Shown piece by piece: positions 1 to 5,992 of a stretch of 7,974 bases of DNA. The notes beneath the pieces are model-generated. The model saw only the letters and a program-made list of their open reading frames with translations, was not told the DNA's origin and searched no databases. Location of the stretch: positions 1 through 7,974 of the forward strand of contig JAEVYV010000049.1 in assembly GCA_023392575.1 (NCBI GenBank). The letters are read 5' to 3'. A program made the translations under genes and the position numbers. Origin of the DNA: Bacteroidota bacterium (lineage in GTDB: Bacteria > Bacteroidota > Bacteroidia > Chitinophagales > Chitinophagaceae). Position 1 is the stretch's first letter, and the number at the start of each line of letters is the position of its first letter.

Positions 1-287
1 GTGTTGATGACATTGGCAAAACCGCTAAAAAAGGCAAATCCCTTTTTTTCTGTATCCACCTGGGTCAACTCGTCAAAGGAAGCTCCGGCACAAAAAGCTC
101 TTTCCCCACCCGAACGAAGCACAATAACCTTGGCCTCGGCATCTCTTCCCAGCGCATGAATTTCATTGGCAAGATCTTCCAGCAACCGGTACGGCAGCGA
201 ATTGCTTTGGGGGTGAAAAAATTCTACTGTAGCAATGCCGTTATGGGTTTCTGAAGAAACATATCCGTTAACAAGATCTTTTGTCAT
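1..287 (-). CDS. Enoyl-CoA hydratase/isomerase family protein (crotonase superfamily), N-terminal 95 codons, cut by the window edge
   Basis: The translation begins MTKDLVNGYVSSETHNGIAT at an ATG at 285-287 and stays open to the left edge, so only the N-terminal third of a roughly 260-residue family is visible. The stretch VIVLRSGGERAFCAGASFDE (residues 54-73) matches the first oxyanion-hole region of crotonases, where the FCAGA-type loop supplies a backbone NH that stabilises the CoA-thioester enolate. HPQSNSLP (residues 25-32) replaces the usual NALN-type segment. Lying downstream of paaZ on the same strand, it probably serves phenylacetyl-CoA catabolism, either isomerising the ring 1,2-epoxide (PaaG-like) or hydrating the open-chain enoyl-CoA (PaaF-like); the visible part cannot decide between them. 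The catalytic glutamates and CoA-binding C-terminus lie outside the window. A 300-bp gap separates it from paaZ and no terminator was seen there. Family assignment is confident; the substrate is inferred from context. Confidence 0.85.
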   Translation of the reverse strand, partial: MTKDLVNGYVSSETHNGIATVEFFHPQSNSLPYRLLEDLANEIHALGRDAEAKVIVLRSGGERAFCAGASFDELTQVDTEKKGFAFFSGFANVIN

Positions 288-587
288 AGAATTGATTTAT
301 ATGGCTTAAATAATGTCCCAACACCGGACTGCCCAAGCCGACTCATAAAGTTAACCCGTAAGCGAATTGTTTGAGCAGGTTTCACAAACGCTTTCAGTTG
401 TGCTCTTGCCTGCGGCAACCGGAAGTTTCTATAAAAAATCAGACCAATTGCCCTTTTTTTTTCACAAAACCAAACCGCCACGAACGTTGTTCGCTGCATG
501 GGCTCAACCAATGACCTTCTTACTTCAATCAAATCACCCAGGCAAAGTCATTAGAAGGCCATTAGCTAACCGTATCGCTTTGGGGTC

Positions 588-2639
588 TTAAGCCTGCTCC
601 TTTCTTTTCACCATGGTCAGGATGGTTGCCACCCCCACATGCTCTCCGGTTTCGTCCAGCATTTCCACCAACCACTTCACAATGCCTTTGGGGATGTCGT
701 TTTCGTCCCTGGGGTCCTGGGGGAGTTTTTCCTTGCAGGTAAAACGAATGGTTAGTTCCGAACCGGGATAAACCGGTTTGGTAAAACGCAATTCGTCAAT
801 TCCATAATTCAAGAGCACCGGCCCCAGTTCACTGCCATCGACAAACAACCCGGCCGCAGCGCTTAAAATGAAATAGCCATGGGCCACCTGGCGTTCAAAC
901 ATGGTGCCTGTAAAATCGGTTTCTTTTTTATGCGCATAAAAATGATCGCCGCTCAATACAGCAAAGGCGTCTATGTCTTCGCTGGTGATGACCCTTTTTT
1001 CAGTAACGATCTGATCGCCGACCCGCAGTTCTTCAAAATATTTCCGAAACGGGTGCACGCTGCTGTGGATGCCTTTTGCATTAGGTTGATAGGACTGCGT
1101 AATGGCGGTAATGGTTGTTGGAGAACCCTGTATGGCCACTCGCTGCATATAATGCTTTACCCCGCGAATGCCGCCCATTTCTTCGCCGCCACCAGCCCGG
1201 CCCGGACCTCCGTGAACCAACATGGGTAGGGGCGAACCATGCCCCGTGCTTTCCTTGGCGTTTTCGCTGTTTAAAACCAAAATCCTTCCGTGGTGCGTGG
1301 CGGCACCCACCACAAACTCTGTAGCCAACCGGTCATCCCCCGTTACGATGGAGCAACACAAGGAACCCCTTCCTTTTTTGGCCAAAACCACTGCGTCCTG
1401 AATGTTTTTGTACGGCATGAGGGTGCTTACGGGACCAAAACATTCCACTTCATGCACCGCATCGGCTTTAAAAGGTTGTTCATTCATCAACAACAGGGGA
1501 GAAAGGAAGGCGCCTTTTTGTGCATCGGCGTCAATCAGTTCCATGCTGTCCAACGAACCATACACCAGTTGCGAAGTAGCGAGCAGCTTTTGAATGTTTT
1601 GTTTTACCTCTTCTCTTTGGGCCAGTCCGGCCAAAGCACCCATACGCACTTTTTCATTTAAGGGATTACCAATCGTGGTTTGTGCCAGTGATTTACCAAT
1701 AGCGATCGAGGCGTCTTCCAGCAAATGCTCCGGCACAAATATTCTGCGGATGGCGGTGCATTTTTGTCCGGCTTTGACGGTCATTTCTTTTCGAACCTCT
1801 TTGATAAAAATGTCCCATTCGGGAGAACCGGGCCGCACATCGGCCCCCAAAACAATGGCGTTCAGCGAATCGGCTTCCATGTTGAAGGGAACGCTTTCTT
1901 CCAAAATTCTTTTGTGTGCTTTCAACAACAGCCCCGTGGCTTTGGAGCCCGTAAAGGTCACAACATCCTGTGCCGTTACATGATCGAGCAGGTCGCCGGC
2001 GCTGCCGCAGATCAATTGCAAGGCACCCGGGGGCAAAATCCCCGAGGCAATGATTTCCCTCACCACCGCTTCGGTTAAATAAGACGTGATGCTGGCTGGT
2101 TTTACCACCGCCGGTACGCCGGCCAGCCAGTTGACCGCACATTTTTCCAGCATGCCCCACACCGGAAAATTATACGCATTGATGTGGACCGCCACGCCTT
2201 CTTTGGGCACCAGCAAATGATGGCCCATAAAGCTGCCTGCTTTGCTCAGGCCTACGGGCTCGCCATCGGTGCAATAAGGCAGGTCGGGAAATTTCCGGCG
2301 CAGCGAGGCGTTTGCAAACAGGTTGCCGATGCCGCCTTCAATATCAATCCAGCTATCGGCCCTGGTGGCGCCGGTGTGGTAGCTTACCTCGTAAAATTTT
2401 TCCTTTCGCTCCAGCAGGTAGGCGGCCAGGGCTTTTAACATTCTTCCTCTTTCGTGAAAGGTCATGTTGCGCAGCGAAGCGTTGCCGGTTTGGCGGCCGT
2501 ATTGCAAAATGGAGGCAAAGTCCAGCCCTTTAGTGCTGGCGGCGGCAATTTCTTTTCCGTTTACGGCATCGTACAGCGTTTGACCGTCACCGTCACCGGT
2601 AATCCATTGACCGGCAATATAGTTTTCCAGTTTTTTCAT
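588..2639 (-). CDS. paaZ: Bifunctional PaaZ: oxepin-CoA hydrolase / 3-oxo-5,6-dehydrosuberyl-CoA semialdehyde dehydrogenase
   Basis: This cytosolic enzyme of aerobic phenylacetyl-CoA degradation hydrolyses oxepin-CoA, opening the ring, and then oxidises the reactive aldehyde with NADP+. The 683 residues match the usual PaaZ length (about 680). Residues 1 to about 515 form the aldehyde dehydrogenase domain, with NAYNFPVWG (154-162), VVKPAS (178-183), the FTGS motif (229-232), the general-base glutamate E255 in NMEAD and the nucleophile C294 in GQKCTA. Residues from about 528 to the end form a MaoC-like hotdog (R)-hydratase domain, with D565 and H570 in GDHFYAH, equivalent to the E. coli PaaZ hydrolase dyad. 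All key residues are present, so both activities should be intact. The ATG at 2637-2639 is the natural start because it overlaps the upstream stop as ATGA, indicating translational coupling to the DinB-like gene. The fusion with both domains active is the classical form, not the split form with a separate hydratase. Confidence 0.96.
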   Translation of the reverse strand: MKKLENYIAGQWITGDGDGQTLYDAVNGKEIAAASTKGLDFASILQYGRQTGNASLRNMTFHERGRMLKALAAYLLERKEKFYEVSYHTGATRADSWIDIEGGIGNLFANASLRRKFPDLPYCTDGEPVGLSKAGSFMGHHLLVPKEGVAVHINAYNFPVWGMLEKCAVNWLAGVPAVVKPASITSYLTEAVVREIIASGILPPGALQLICGSAGDLLDHVTAQDVVTFTGSKATGLLLKAHKRILEESVPFNMEADSLNAIVLGADVRPGSPEWDIFIKEVRKEMTVKAGQKCTAIRRIFVPEHLLEDASIAIGKSLAQTTIGNPLNEKVRMGALAGLAQREEVKQNIQKLLATSQLVYGSLDSMELIDADAQKGAFLSPLLLMNEQPFKADAVHEVECFGPVSTLMPYKNIQDAVVLAKKGRGSLCCSIVTGDDRLATEFVVGAATHHGRILVLNSENAKESTGHGSPLPMLVHGGPGRAGGGEEMGGIRGVKHYMQRVAIQGSPTTITAITQSYQPNAKGIHSSVHPFRKYFEELRVGDQIVTEKRVITSEDIDAFAVLSGDHFYAHKKETDFTGTMFERQVAHGYFILSAAAGLFVDGSELGPVLLNYGIDELRFTKPVYPGSELTIRFTCKEKLPQDPRDENDIPKGIVKWLVEMLDETGEHVGVATILTMVKRKEQA

Positions 2640-3121
2640 GCTTTGCTTTCGTGGTTGATGGTTTGTCCAAATTGTTTTAAGTGATGCAGGGCATGCTTGT
2701 ACAGCAAATGCAGGTTTTCGTCGAAATTCAGATCGCCAAAAACAGGATGGCGGGTGACCTGCAGGTTGTTTTTTTCAAAAACCGAAAAAAAATACCGGAT
2801 CTCGGTTTGCAGTTCTTTCAGCGCCTCTTCCACCGAACGGTTTTTTACCGGTGCCGGAACTTCGGGCATCAGCGGGTTGAGGGTGTTTTCTGGAAAGGGT
2901 TTGTCGCTCATCACAAAGTCACGCATTTTTTGCAGTTGCTCTTCCGGAGTAATGATGTCGGTGTAGCTGATTTTGCCCGAGGCAATGCGGAAATTGTCGG
3001 AAAAATGTTCAATCATTTGCTGCAGCGACATTTTGCCCCAACGCGGCGGGGCATCAGACGGAATTTGTTTGAGCAGGACCAAAAACCGGTTCTTGAGAAA
3101 CGTTTCTTTTTCTGCATTCAT
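2636..3121 (-). CDS. DinB-like four-helix-bundle protein (DUF1569-like), first gene of the paaZ transcription unit
   Basis: A 161-residue soluble, mostly helical protein. The opening part has RWGKMSLQQMIEHFSDNFRI (residues 27-46), and the end has the histidine cluster LLYKHALHHLKQFGQ (139-153) preceded by HPVFGDL (125-131). An early histidine (H39) in helix 2 combined with late histidines (H143, H146/H147) is the arrangement of the DinB/YfiT superfamily, whose members bind a divalent metal with three histidines; DUF1569-type proteins share the HPxFGxL and HxxHHLKQF pattern. No enzymatic function can be read from the sequence. Some relatives are thiol-dependent S-transferases, others are uncharacterised. 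Its TGA overlaps the ATG of paaZ by 4 bp (2636-2639), so it is very probably co-transcribed and translationally coupled with paaZ. A role linked to phenylacetyl-CoA catabolism, such as handling a toxic or thiol-reactive intermediate, is inference only. The ATG at 3119-3121 is the only sensible start; no Shine-Dalgarno is seen. Confidence 0.85.
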   Translation of the reverse strand: MNAEKETFLKNRFLVLLKQIPSDAPPRWGKMSLQQMIEHFSDNFRIASGKISYTDIITPEEQLQKMRDFVMSDKPFPENTLNPLMPEVPAPVKNRSVEEALKELQTEIRYFFSVFEKNNLQVTRHPVFGDLNFDENLHLLYKHALHHLKQFGQTINHESKA

Positions 3122-3160
3122 ATAGCAAGGTTATAACTGCAAGTTTAAGAAAAAAGCGGC

Positions 3161-3199
3161 CTTCGCCTATCTCTGCCTGCGCACTGTAGCCAGGCGAAG
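3161..3199. repeat. Imperfectly explained inverted repeat in the leader of the DinB-like/paaZ unit
   Basis: The 8-base arms CTTCGCCT (3161-3168) and AGGCGAAG (3192-3199) are perfect reverse complements separated by 23 bases. A competing shorter hairpin GCCTG/CAGGC (3175-3179 with 3191-3195) uses the same right arm, so the two cannot form together. In the minus-strand transcript the longer hairpin is followed, after GCCGC, by a run of six T. It could be a second, weak terminator behind adk, a regulator-binding palindrome or an attenuator-like leader of the paa unit. The arms are seen directly; any function is inferred. Confidence 0.35.
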
Positions 3200-3219
3200 A
3201 AGTGGCTTAGGCATTGGGC

Positions 3220-3262
3220 TAAAAATAAAGGCTTTCCCAATTTGAAGATTTGGAAAGCCTTT
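3220..3262 (-). terminator. Intrinsic terminator of adk
   Basis: A perfect 11-bp stem is formed by 3227-3237 and 3252-3262 (AAAGGCTTTCC on one arm), with a 14-base loop. Read on the minus strand it lies about 50 bases after the adk TGA and is followed by a T-rich tract (ATTTTTAG). It therefore ends adk transcription and insulates it from the DinB-like/paaZ genes that follow on the same strand. The plus-strand side has no T tract, so it is probably one-directional. Confidence 0.85.
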
Positions 3263-3309
3263 GAAATATGTTAACAGAACCTTGTTTATTTTCTAGCGCA
3301 ACGGCAGGA

Positions 3310-3912
3310 TCAGTTGGCAGAGACCGATTGTTGGGTAGCCATTTCTGTTTCGATACAATGGCTCAGCTTTGAAAAAATTTCATCAATGGAGCCTTCGCCC
3401 TGAATCTCCTCCAGCTTTCCCTGTGTTTTGTAATAGCCGGCCACGGGTTCGGTTTCGTTTTTATAAACCGTAAAGCGCTTTCTGATCACCTGCTCATCGG
3501 TATCATCGCTGCGGCCCGAGGTTTCGCCCCGTTTTACCAAACGCTTCACCAACTCGTCTTCGGTTACTTCTAATGCCAGCACTTTACAGATGCTCGTTTT
3601 TTTCAGAGCCAGAAGCTTGTCCAAAGCTTCGGCCTGGGCTATGGTTCTTGGAAATCCATCAAACAAAAACCCCTTGGCATCGGCATGTTTTTCCAATGAG
3701 GAGTCGATCATTCCAATCACCACCTCATCGGGAACGAGTTGGCCCTTGTCCATAAAATTTTTGGCTTCCATCCCCAACGGCGTTTTGTCTGCAATTTCCT
3801 GGCGCAACAAATTGCCGGTGGAGAGATGAATCAAACCAAACTTTTCCACGATTTTTTCCGATTGCGTACCCTTTCCGCTTCCCGGAGGGCCAAATAAGAT
3901 CAAATTGAACAT
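3310..3912 (-). CDS. adk: Adenylate kinase, short-LID form
   Basis: Catalyses ATP + AMP = 2 ADP in the cytosol and sets the adenylate energy charge. The 200-residue protein shows the P-loop GPPGSGKGT (8-16), the AMP-binding segment from about 30 to 60 (LSTGNLLR, then KGQLVPDEVV), the DGFPRT motif (85-90), and a short lid KRGETSGRSDD (127-137) carrying R134, followed by RKRF (144-147). The lid has neither the longer insertion nor the four zinc-binding cysteines of long-form kinases, as is usual for short-form enzymes of about 190 residues. The tail after about residue 186 (ETEMATQQSVSAN) is a low-conservation extension. The ATG at 3910-3912 directly gives the canonical MFNLILFGPPGSGKG start. 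It is bounded by its own -7 box and its own terminator, so it appears monocistronic. The hpt or obg genes sometimes found next to adk in this phylum are not adjacent here. Confidence 0.97.
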   Translation of the reverse strand: MFNLILFGPPGSGKGTQSEKIVEKFGLIHLSTGNLLRQEIADKTPLGMEAKNFMDKGQLVPDEVVIGMIDSSLEKHADAKGFLFDGFPRTIAQAEALDKLLALKKTSICKVLALEVTEDELVKRLVKRGETSGRSDDTDEQVIRKRFTVYKNETEPVAGYYKTQGKLEEIQGEGSIDEIFSKLSHCIETEMATQQSVSAN

Positions 3913-3938
3913 AGTAAGTGCGTGCTAACCTTGAGCAA

Positions 3939-3946
3939 CAAATATA
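3939..3946 (-). promoter_or_regulatory. Bacteroidota-type -7 box upstream of adk
   Basis: The minus-strand sequence TATATTTG fits the Bacteroidota sigma-70 -7 consensus TAnnTTTG exactly. It lies 26 bases upstream of the adk ATG, giving an expected leader of about 15-20 bases. A well-placed -33 TTTG partner is not evident, so the call rests on the -7 box and its position. Confidence 0.5.
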
Positions 3947-4108
3947 GGGAAAAAGCTACAAGCCGTTGGCGGCAAGGGCTTGGGCAAATCATTCGCGCAG
4001 TTTGCAGGCACAACCGGCCGTTGCCAAACTGGTTTTTAAAAGTTTTGGGCAGCACCTCAGCCTGTGTCTTTCACAATAGTTTAGAACACTCCTTTCGGAC
4101 TGTATTCG

Positions 4109-4116
4109 TAAATTTG
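4109..4116 (+). promoter_or_regulatory. Bacteroidota-type -7 box upstream of msrB
   Basis: TAAATTTG matches TAnnTTTG exactly and ends 15 bases before the msrB ATG. No convincing -33 TTTG lies at the usual 17-23-base distance (a TTTAG near 4080-4084 is slightly too far). The box faces away from the adk box; the roughly 160 bases between the two boxes hold no gene or repeat that I can see. Confidence 0.5.
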
Positions 4117-4131
4117 ACCAAGTAGTTTTTT

Positions 4132-4689
4132 ATGATGCGTCTGCTTTTTTTACTCTTGCTGGCATTGAGCCTGCAGTTTTGCACGTATTCACAATCCCCT
4201 AAAAACACCGGCATGGATTCAGCTAAAAACAACCCCGCTTACTCAAATACCGATACCGCAAAAGTGACGCTCAGCGATGCGGAGTGGAAAAAAATTCTTC
4301 CCGAAGATGTTTACCACATTGCCCGGGAAAAAGGCACCGAAAGGCCCTGGAGCAGCCCCCTGGAAAATATAAAAGACAGAGGCACGTATTACTGTGCCGT
4401 ATGCGGCAACCCCTTGTTTGTTAGCGATACCAAATTTGAAAGCGGTTGCGGCTGGCCCAGCTTTTATCAGCCCATCAGCAAGGGCAGCATTATTTATGCG
4501 CCGGACAACTCGCATGGAATGAGAAGAACGGAGGTAATGTGCGGCCGCTGCAAGTCGCACCTGGGACATGTATTTGACGACGGCCCTCCGCCCACCGGCC
4601 TGCGGTATTGCATCAACGGCGTAGTGCTGGATTTTAAAAAAGCCCAGGAAGCGGAAAAAGAATACAAAAAAGGAGAAAACAAGCAATAA
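4132..4689 (+). CDS. msrB: Peptide-methionine (R)-S-oxide reductase MsrB, exported form
   Basis: Reduces the R-epimer of methionine sulfoxide in oxidised proteins. Residues 1-20 form a signal-like segment: two methionines, one arginine, then a leucine-rich core (LLFLLLLALSLQF) ending near CTYSQS. A low-complexity linker to about residue 45 leads into a complete MsrB domain (about 46-170). The zinc-site cysteines are C88 and C91 (CAVC) and C137 and C140 (CGRC). The motif GCGWPSF (105-111) contains the resolving-cysteine equivalent C106, HLGHVF (143-148) supplies active-site histidines, and RYCIN (158-162) carries the catalytic C160. The protein should act outside the cytoplasm. Cys17 follows Phe, so it is a poor lipobox; signal peptidase I cleavage near residue 20 is more likely than lipidation. 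Start at the first of two adjacent ATGs; the second (4135) is equally possible. No MsrA domain is fused and no msrA lies nearby. Confidence 0.95.
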   Translation: MMRLLFLLLLALSLQFCTYSQSPKNTGMDSAKNNPAYSNTDTAKVTLSDAEWKKILPEDVYHIAREKGTERPWSSPLENIKDRGTYYCAVCGNPLFVSDTKFESGCGWPSFYQPISKGSIIYAPDNSHGMRRTEVMCGRCKSHLGHVFDDGPPPTGLRYCINGVVLDFKKAQEAEKEYKKGENKQ

Positions 4690-4719
4690 CCCCGGCGGCA
4701 TTTTCCGCCACACAGCGGC

Positions 4720-4980
4720 TCATAAGCTGTCTGATTCTTCTTCCGGGTTATGGGAAATTTTTTCACTGGTGAACTGACTTTTAACGTATTCATTGAAAAA
4801 GCTACCCGCAGAGCCGCCGCATTCGATATACAAGTGAAAGATCTTCCAAAGCCGGGGCGGCACGTTATAATACCGGTAAACATTTCCACTGCGAAACTCT
4901 ATCTCCAGGTATTTTTCCTTTTCGTTATAATCTACCTTGTGAATGGTAGATGATTTGGCTGTAAACACAGGCTTTGCCAT
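4720..4980 (-). CDS. KTSC-domain small protein, function unknown
   Basis: An 86-residue protein whose residues 8 to about 68 match the KTSC domain, a domain first noted at the C-terminus of some lysyl-tRNA synthetases and also found as a free-standing small protein. Visible family features are the opening SSTIHKVDYNEKEKYLEIEF (10-29), the central aromatic YRYYNV (35-40) containing the family's YxY motif, VPPRLW (40-45), and GGSAGSFFNEYVKSQF (55-70), where the segment before FFN normally carries small residues. The last 15 residues are acidic and serine-rich (NPEEESDSL) and look unstructured. An RNA-binding role has been suggested for the family but is not shown. The gene converges on msrB with only 30 bases between the two stop codons, so it is not in an operon with either neighbour. 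The start ATG at 4978-4980 gives the usual short N-terminus. Confidence 0.85.
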   Translation of the reverse strand: MAKPVFTAKSSTIHKVDYNEKEKYLEIEFRSGNVYRYYNVPPRLWKIFHLYIECGGSAGSFFNEYVKSQFTSEKISHNPEEESDSL

Positions 4981-5003
4981 AAAGAAAGATTTGCCATTTA
5001 CAT

Positions 5004-5035
5004 CAACTGTAAAAATTGTACCGCGTTCTTTGCAA
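5004..5035 (-). promoter_or_regulatory. Tentative promoter of the KTSC gene
   Basis: On the minus strand TTG (5033-5035) is followed after 21 bases by TACAGTTG (5004-5011), one mismatch from the Bacteroidota -7 consensus TAnnTTTG. It would give a leader of about 20 bases before the ATG. The match is imperfect and AT-rich spacers produce such sites by chance. Confidence 0.3.
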
Positions 5036-5092
5036 CGGGCACAGAGGGGCCGATAGCCATTCGTTTATCACAGGCTTGAAAATCCATTTGGC

Positions 5093-5121
5093 TTTGTTTA
5101 AGGTATATTGTTTGTAGTTTG
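5093..5121 (+). promoter_or_regulatory. Tentative promoter region of the PAP2 phosphatase gene
   Basis: TTTG at 5093-5096 (another at 5087-5090) is followed after 18 bases by TAGTTTG (5115-5121), which is the -7 consensus with one spacer base missing; an alternative TATTGTTTG lies at 5106-5114. The region just before the ATG at 5129 therefore looks like promoter rather than coding sequence, which argues against the in-frame TTG start at 5108. Confidence 0.3.
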
Positions 5122-5128
5122 GTGGTTT

Positions 5129-5884
5129 ATGTTTCAAAGAATCTCGGGCAGGGTTAAAAAGTTTTGGGCAGGATTGGCTTTATTATCCGTTGAAATGGCC
5201 ATTGTGGTGAGCTTACTTATTTGCGCCCTGGTGGTATTCATTTTCATTACCCGGCGGATTTTTGTTTTAAAGGAAACCGGCTTCGACCAGCGTGTTTTTA
5301 GCTATTTGAAGCTCCACGTCAGTGCGCAAAACAATGACCCGGTGATGTTTTTTACTTTTTTGGGCTCCCACCAATTCCTTATTCCCGCCAACCTTGTGCT
5401 GATCGGGTATTATCTTTTGATCAGAAAACATAAATGGCATTCCATTAAAGTGCCGGCCATTGCCTTGAGCAGCCTGGCGCTCATGGTGGGGTTGAAGAGA
5501 CTTTTCAACCGCCCCCGGCCCGATATTCCCCTGCTGTATGAAGCAAAGGGCCTGAGTTTTCCCAGCGGCCATGCCCTCATGAGTGTTACGTTTTATGGAT
5601 TGCTTATTTACATTGTTTTTAAAACCTACCGCCAGAAAAACTGGAAATGGCTGGTCATTTCCCTGCTGATCCTGCTGATCCTCATCATTGGATTTACCCG
5701 GATTTATTTAAGGGTTCACTATGCCACCGATGTGATTGCCGGTTATTGTGTGGGTTTTTTATGGCTGGTTTTTGCCCTCTGGTTTTTAAACCGGCTGGAA
5801 AAATACAGCAAGCAAAAGCTGGATGCGGCTGTAAAACAGGAGCCCGTTGCCCAAACCCTTCCGGTTCTGGAACAAAGCAGTTAA
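5129..5884 (+). CDS. PAP2-family membrane phosphatase (lipid phosphate or undecaprenyl-diphosphate phosphatase type)
   Basis: An integral membrane acid phosphatase of the PAP2 superfamily, which removes phosphate from lipid phosphates or polyprenyl diphosphates on the outer face of the inner membrane. The 251-residue product has about six hydrophobic segments (near 17-41, 73-97, 107-122, 147-166, 174-190 and 203-221). All three phosphatase motifs are present: K123-x6-R130-P131 (in KRLFNRPRP), PSGH (145-148) with H148, and TRIYLRVHYATD (190-201) with R191, the nucleophile H197 and D201. Thr190 replaces the common Ser at the start of motif 3, a mild change. A hydrophilic tail follows from residue 222 (NRLEKYSKQK onward). 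I chose the ATG at 5129; the frame also opens at a TTG at 5108, but that adds only seven odd residues inside a likely promoter. The substrate cannot be told from sequence. The downstream ABC-F gene is 108 bases away with its own -7 box. Confidence 0.92.
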   Translation: MFQRISGRVKKFWAGLALLSVEMAIVVSLLICALVVFIFITRRIFVLKETGFDQRVFSYLKLHVSAQNNDPVMFFTFLGSHQFLIPANLVLIGYYLLIRKHKWHSIKVPAIALSSLALMVGLKRLFNRPRPDIPLLYEAKGLSFPSGHALMSVTFYGLLIYIVFKTYRQKNWKWLVISLLILLILIIGFTRIYLRVHYATDVIAGYCVGFLWLVFALWFLNRLEKYSKQKLDAAVKQEPVAQTLPVLEQSS

Positions 5885-5964
5885 TTGCCTTCTGCAGAGC
5901 TATTCGCTGTTTTTCAACGATTTAATCTTAACGTTTGGCCTCCTCCCAAGCCGCTTTAAAACCG

Positions 5965-5972
5965 TACCTTTG
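5965..5972 (+). promoter_or_regulatory. Bacteroidota-type -7 box upstream of the ABC-F gene
   Basis: TACCTTTG matches TAnnTTTG exactly and ends 20 bases before the ATG at 5993. The nearest upstream TTTG (5934-5937) is 27 bases away, longer than the usual spacing, so the -33 half is weak or absent. Confidence 0.5.
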
Positions 5973-5992
5973 CGCCTCAATTTCTGAGTACT

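Noticed and set aside
406..418. TTGCC-TGC-GGCAA hairpin as a terminator after paaZ
   Set aside because: Five-bp stem, no T tract, and almost 180 bases after the paaZ stop.
284..532. 82-codon minus-strand frame overlapping the crotonase start by ATGA, considered as a gene
   Set aside because: Arg-rich composition, no recognisable motif, and no evidence beyond the stop/start overlap; kept only as a low-interest finding.
1693..2160. 155-codon minus-strand frame inside paaZ
   Set aside because: Same-strand out-of-frame shadow of the aldehyde dehydrogenase domain; Arg/Gly/His-rich product typical of a shifted frame.
3126..3133. TAACCTTG on the minus strand as a -7 box for the DinB-like/paaZ unit
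   Set aside because: One mismatch to TAnnTTTG and only 4 bases before the ATG, which would require an essentially leaderless transcript.
4694..4709. GGCGG/CCGCC hairpin between the msrB and KTSC stop codons, considered as a shared terminator
   Set aside because: Only a 5-bp stem and no T run on either strand; could help convergent termination but is not supportable as a terminator.
5893..5914. CAGAGC...GCTG followed by TTTTT as a terminator of the PAP2 gene
   Set aside because: The stem has only three to five interrupted pairs; the T run alone is not enough.
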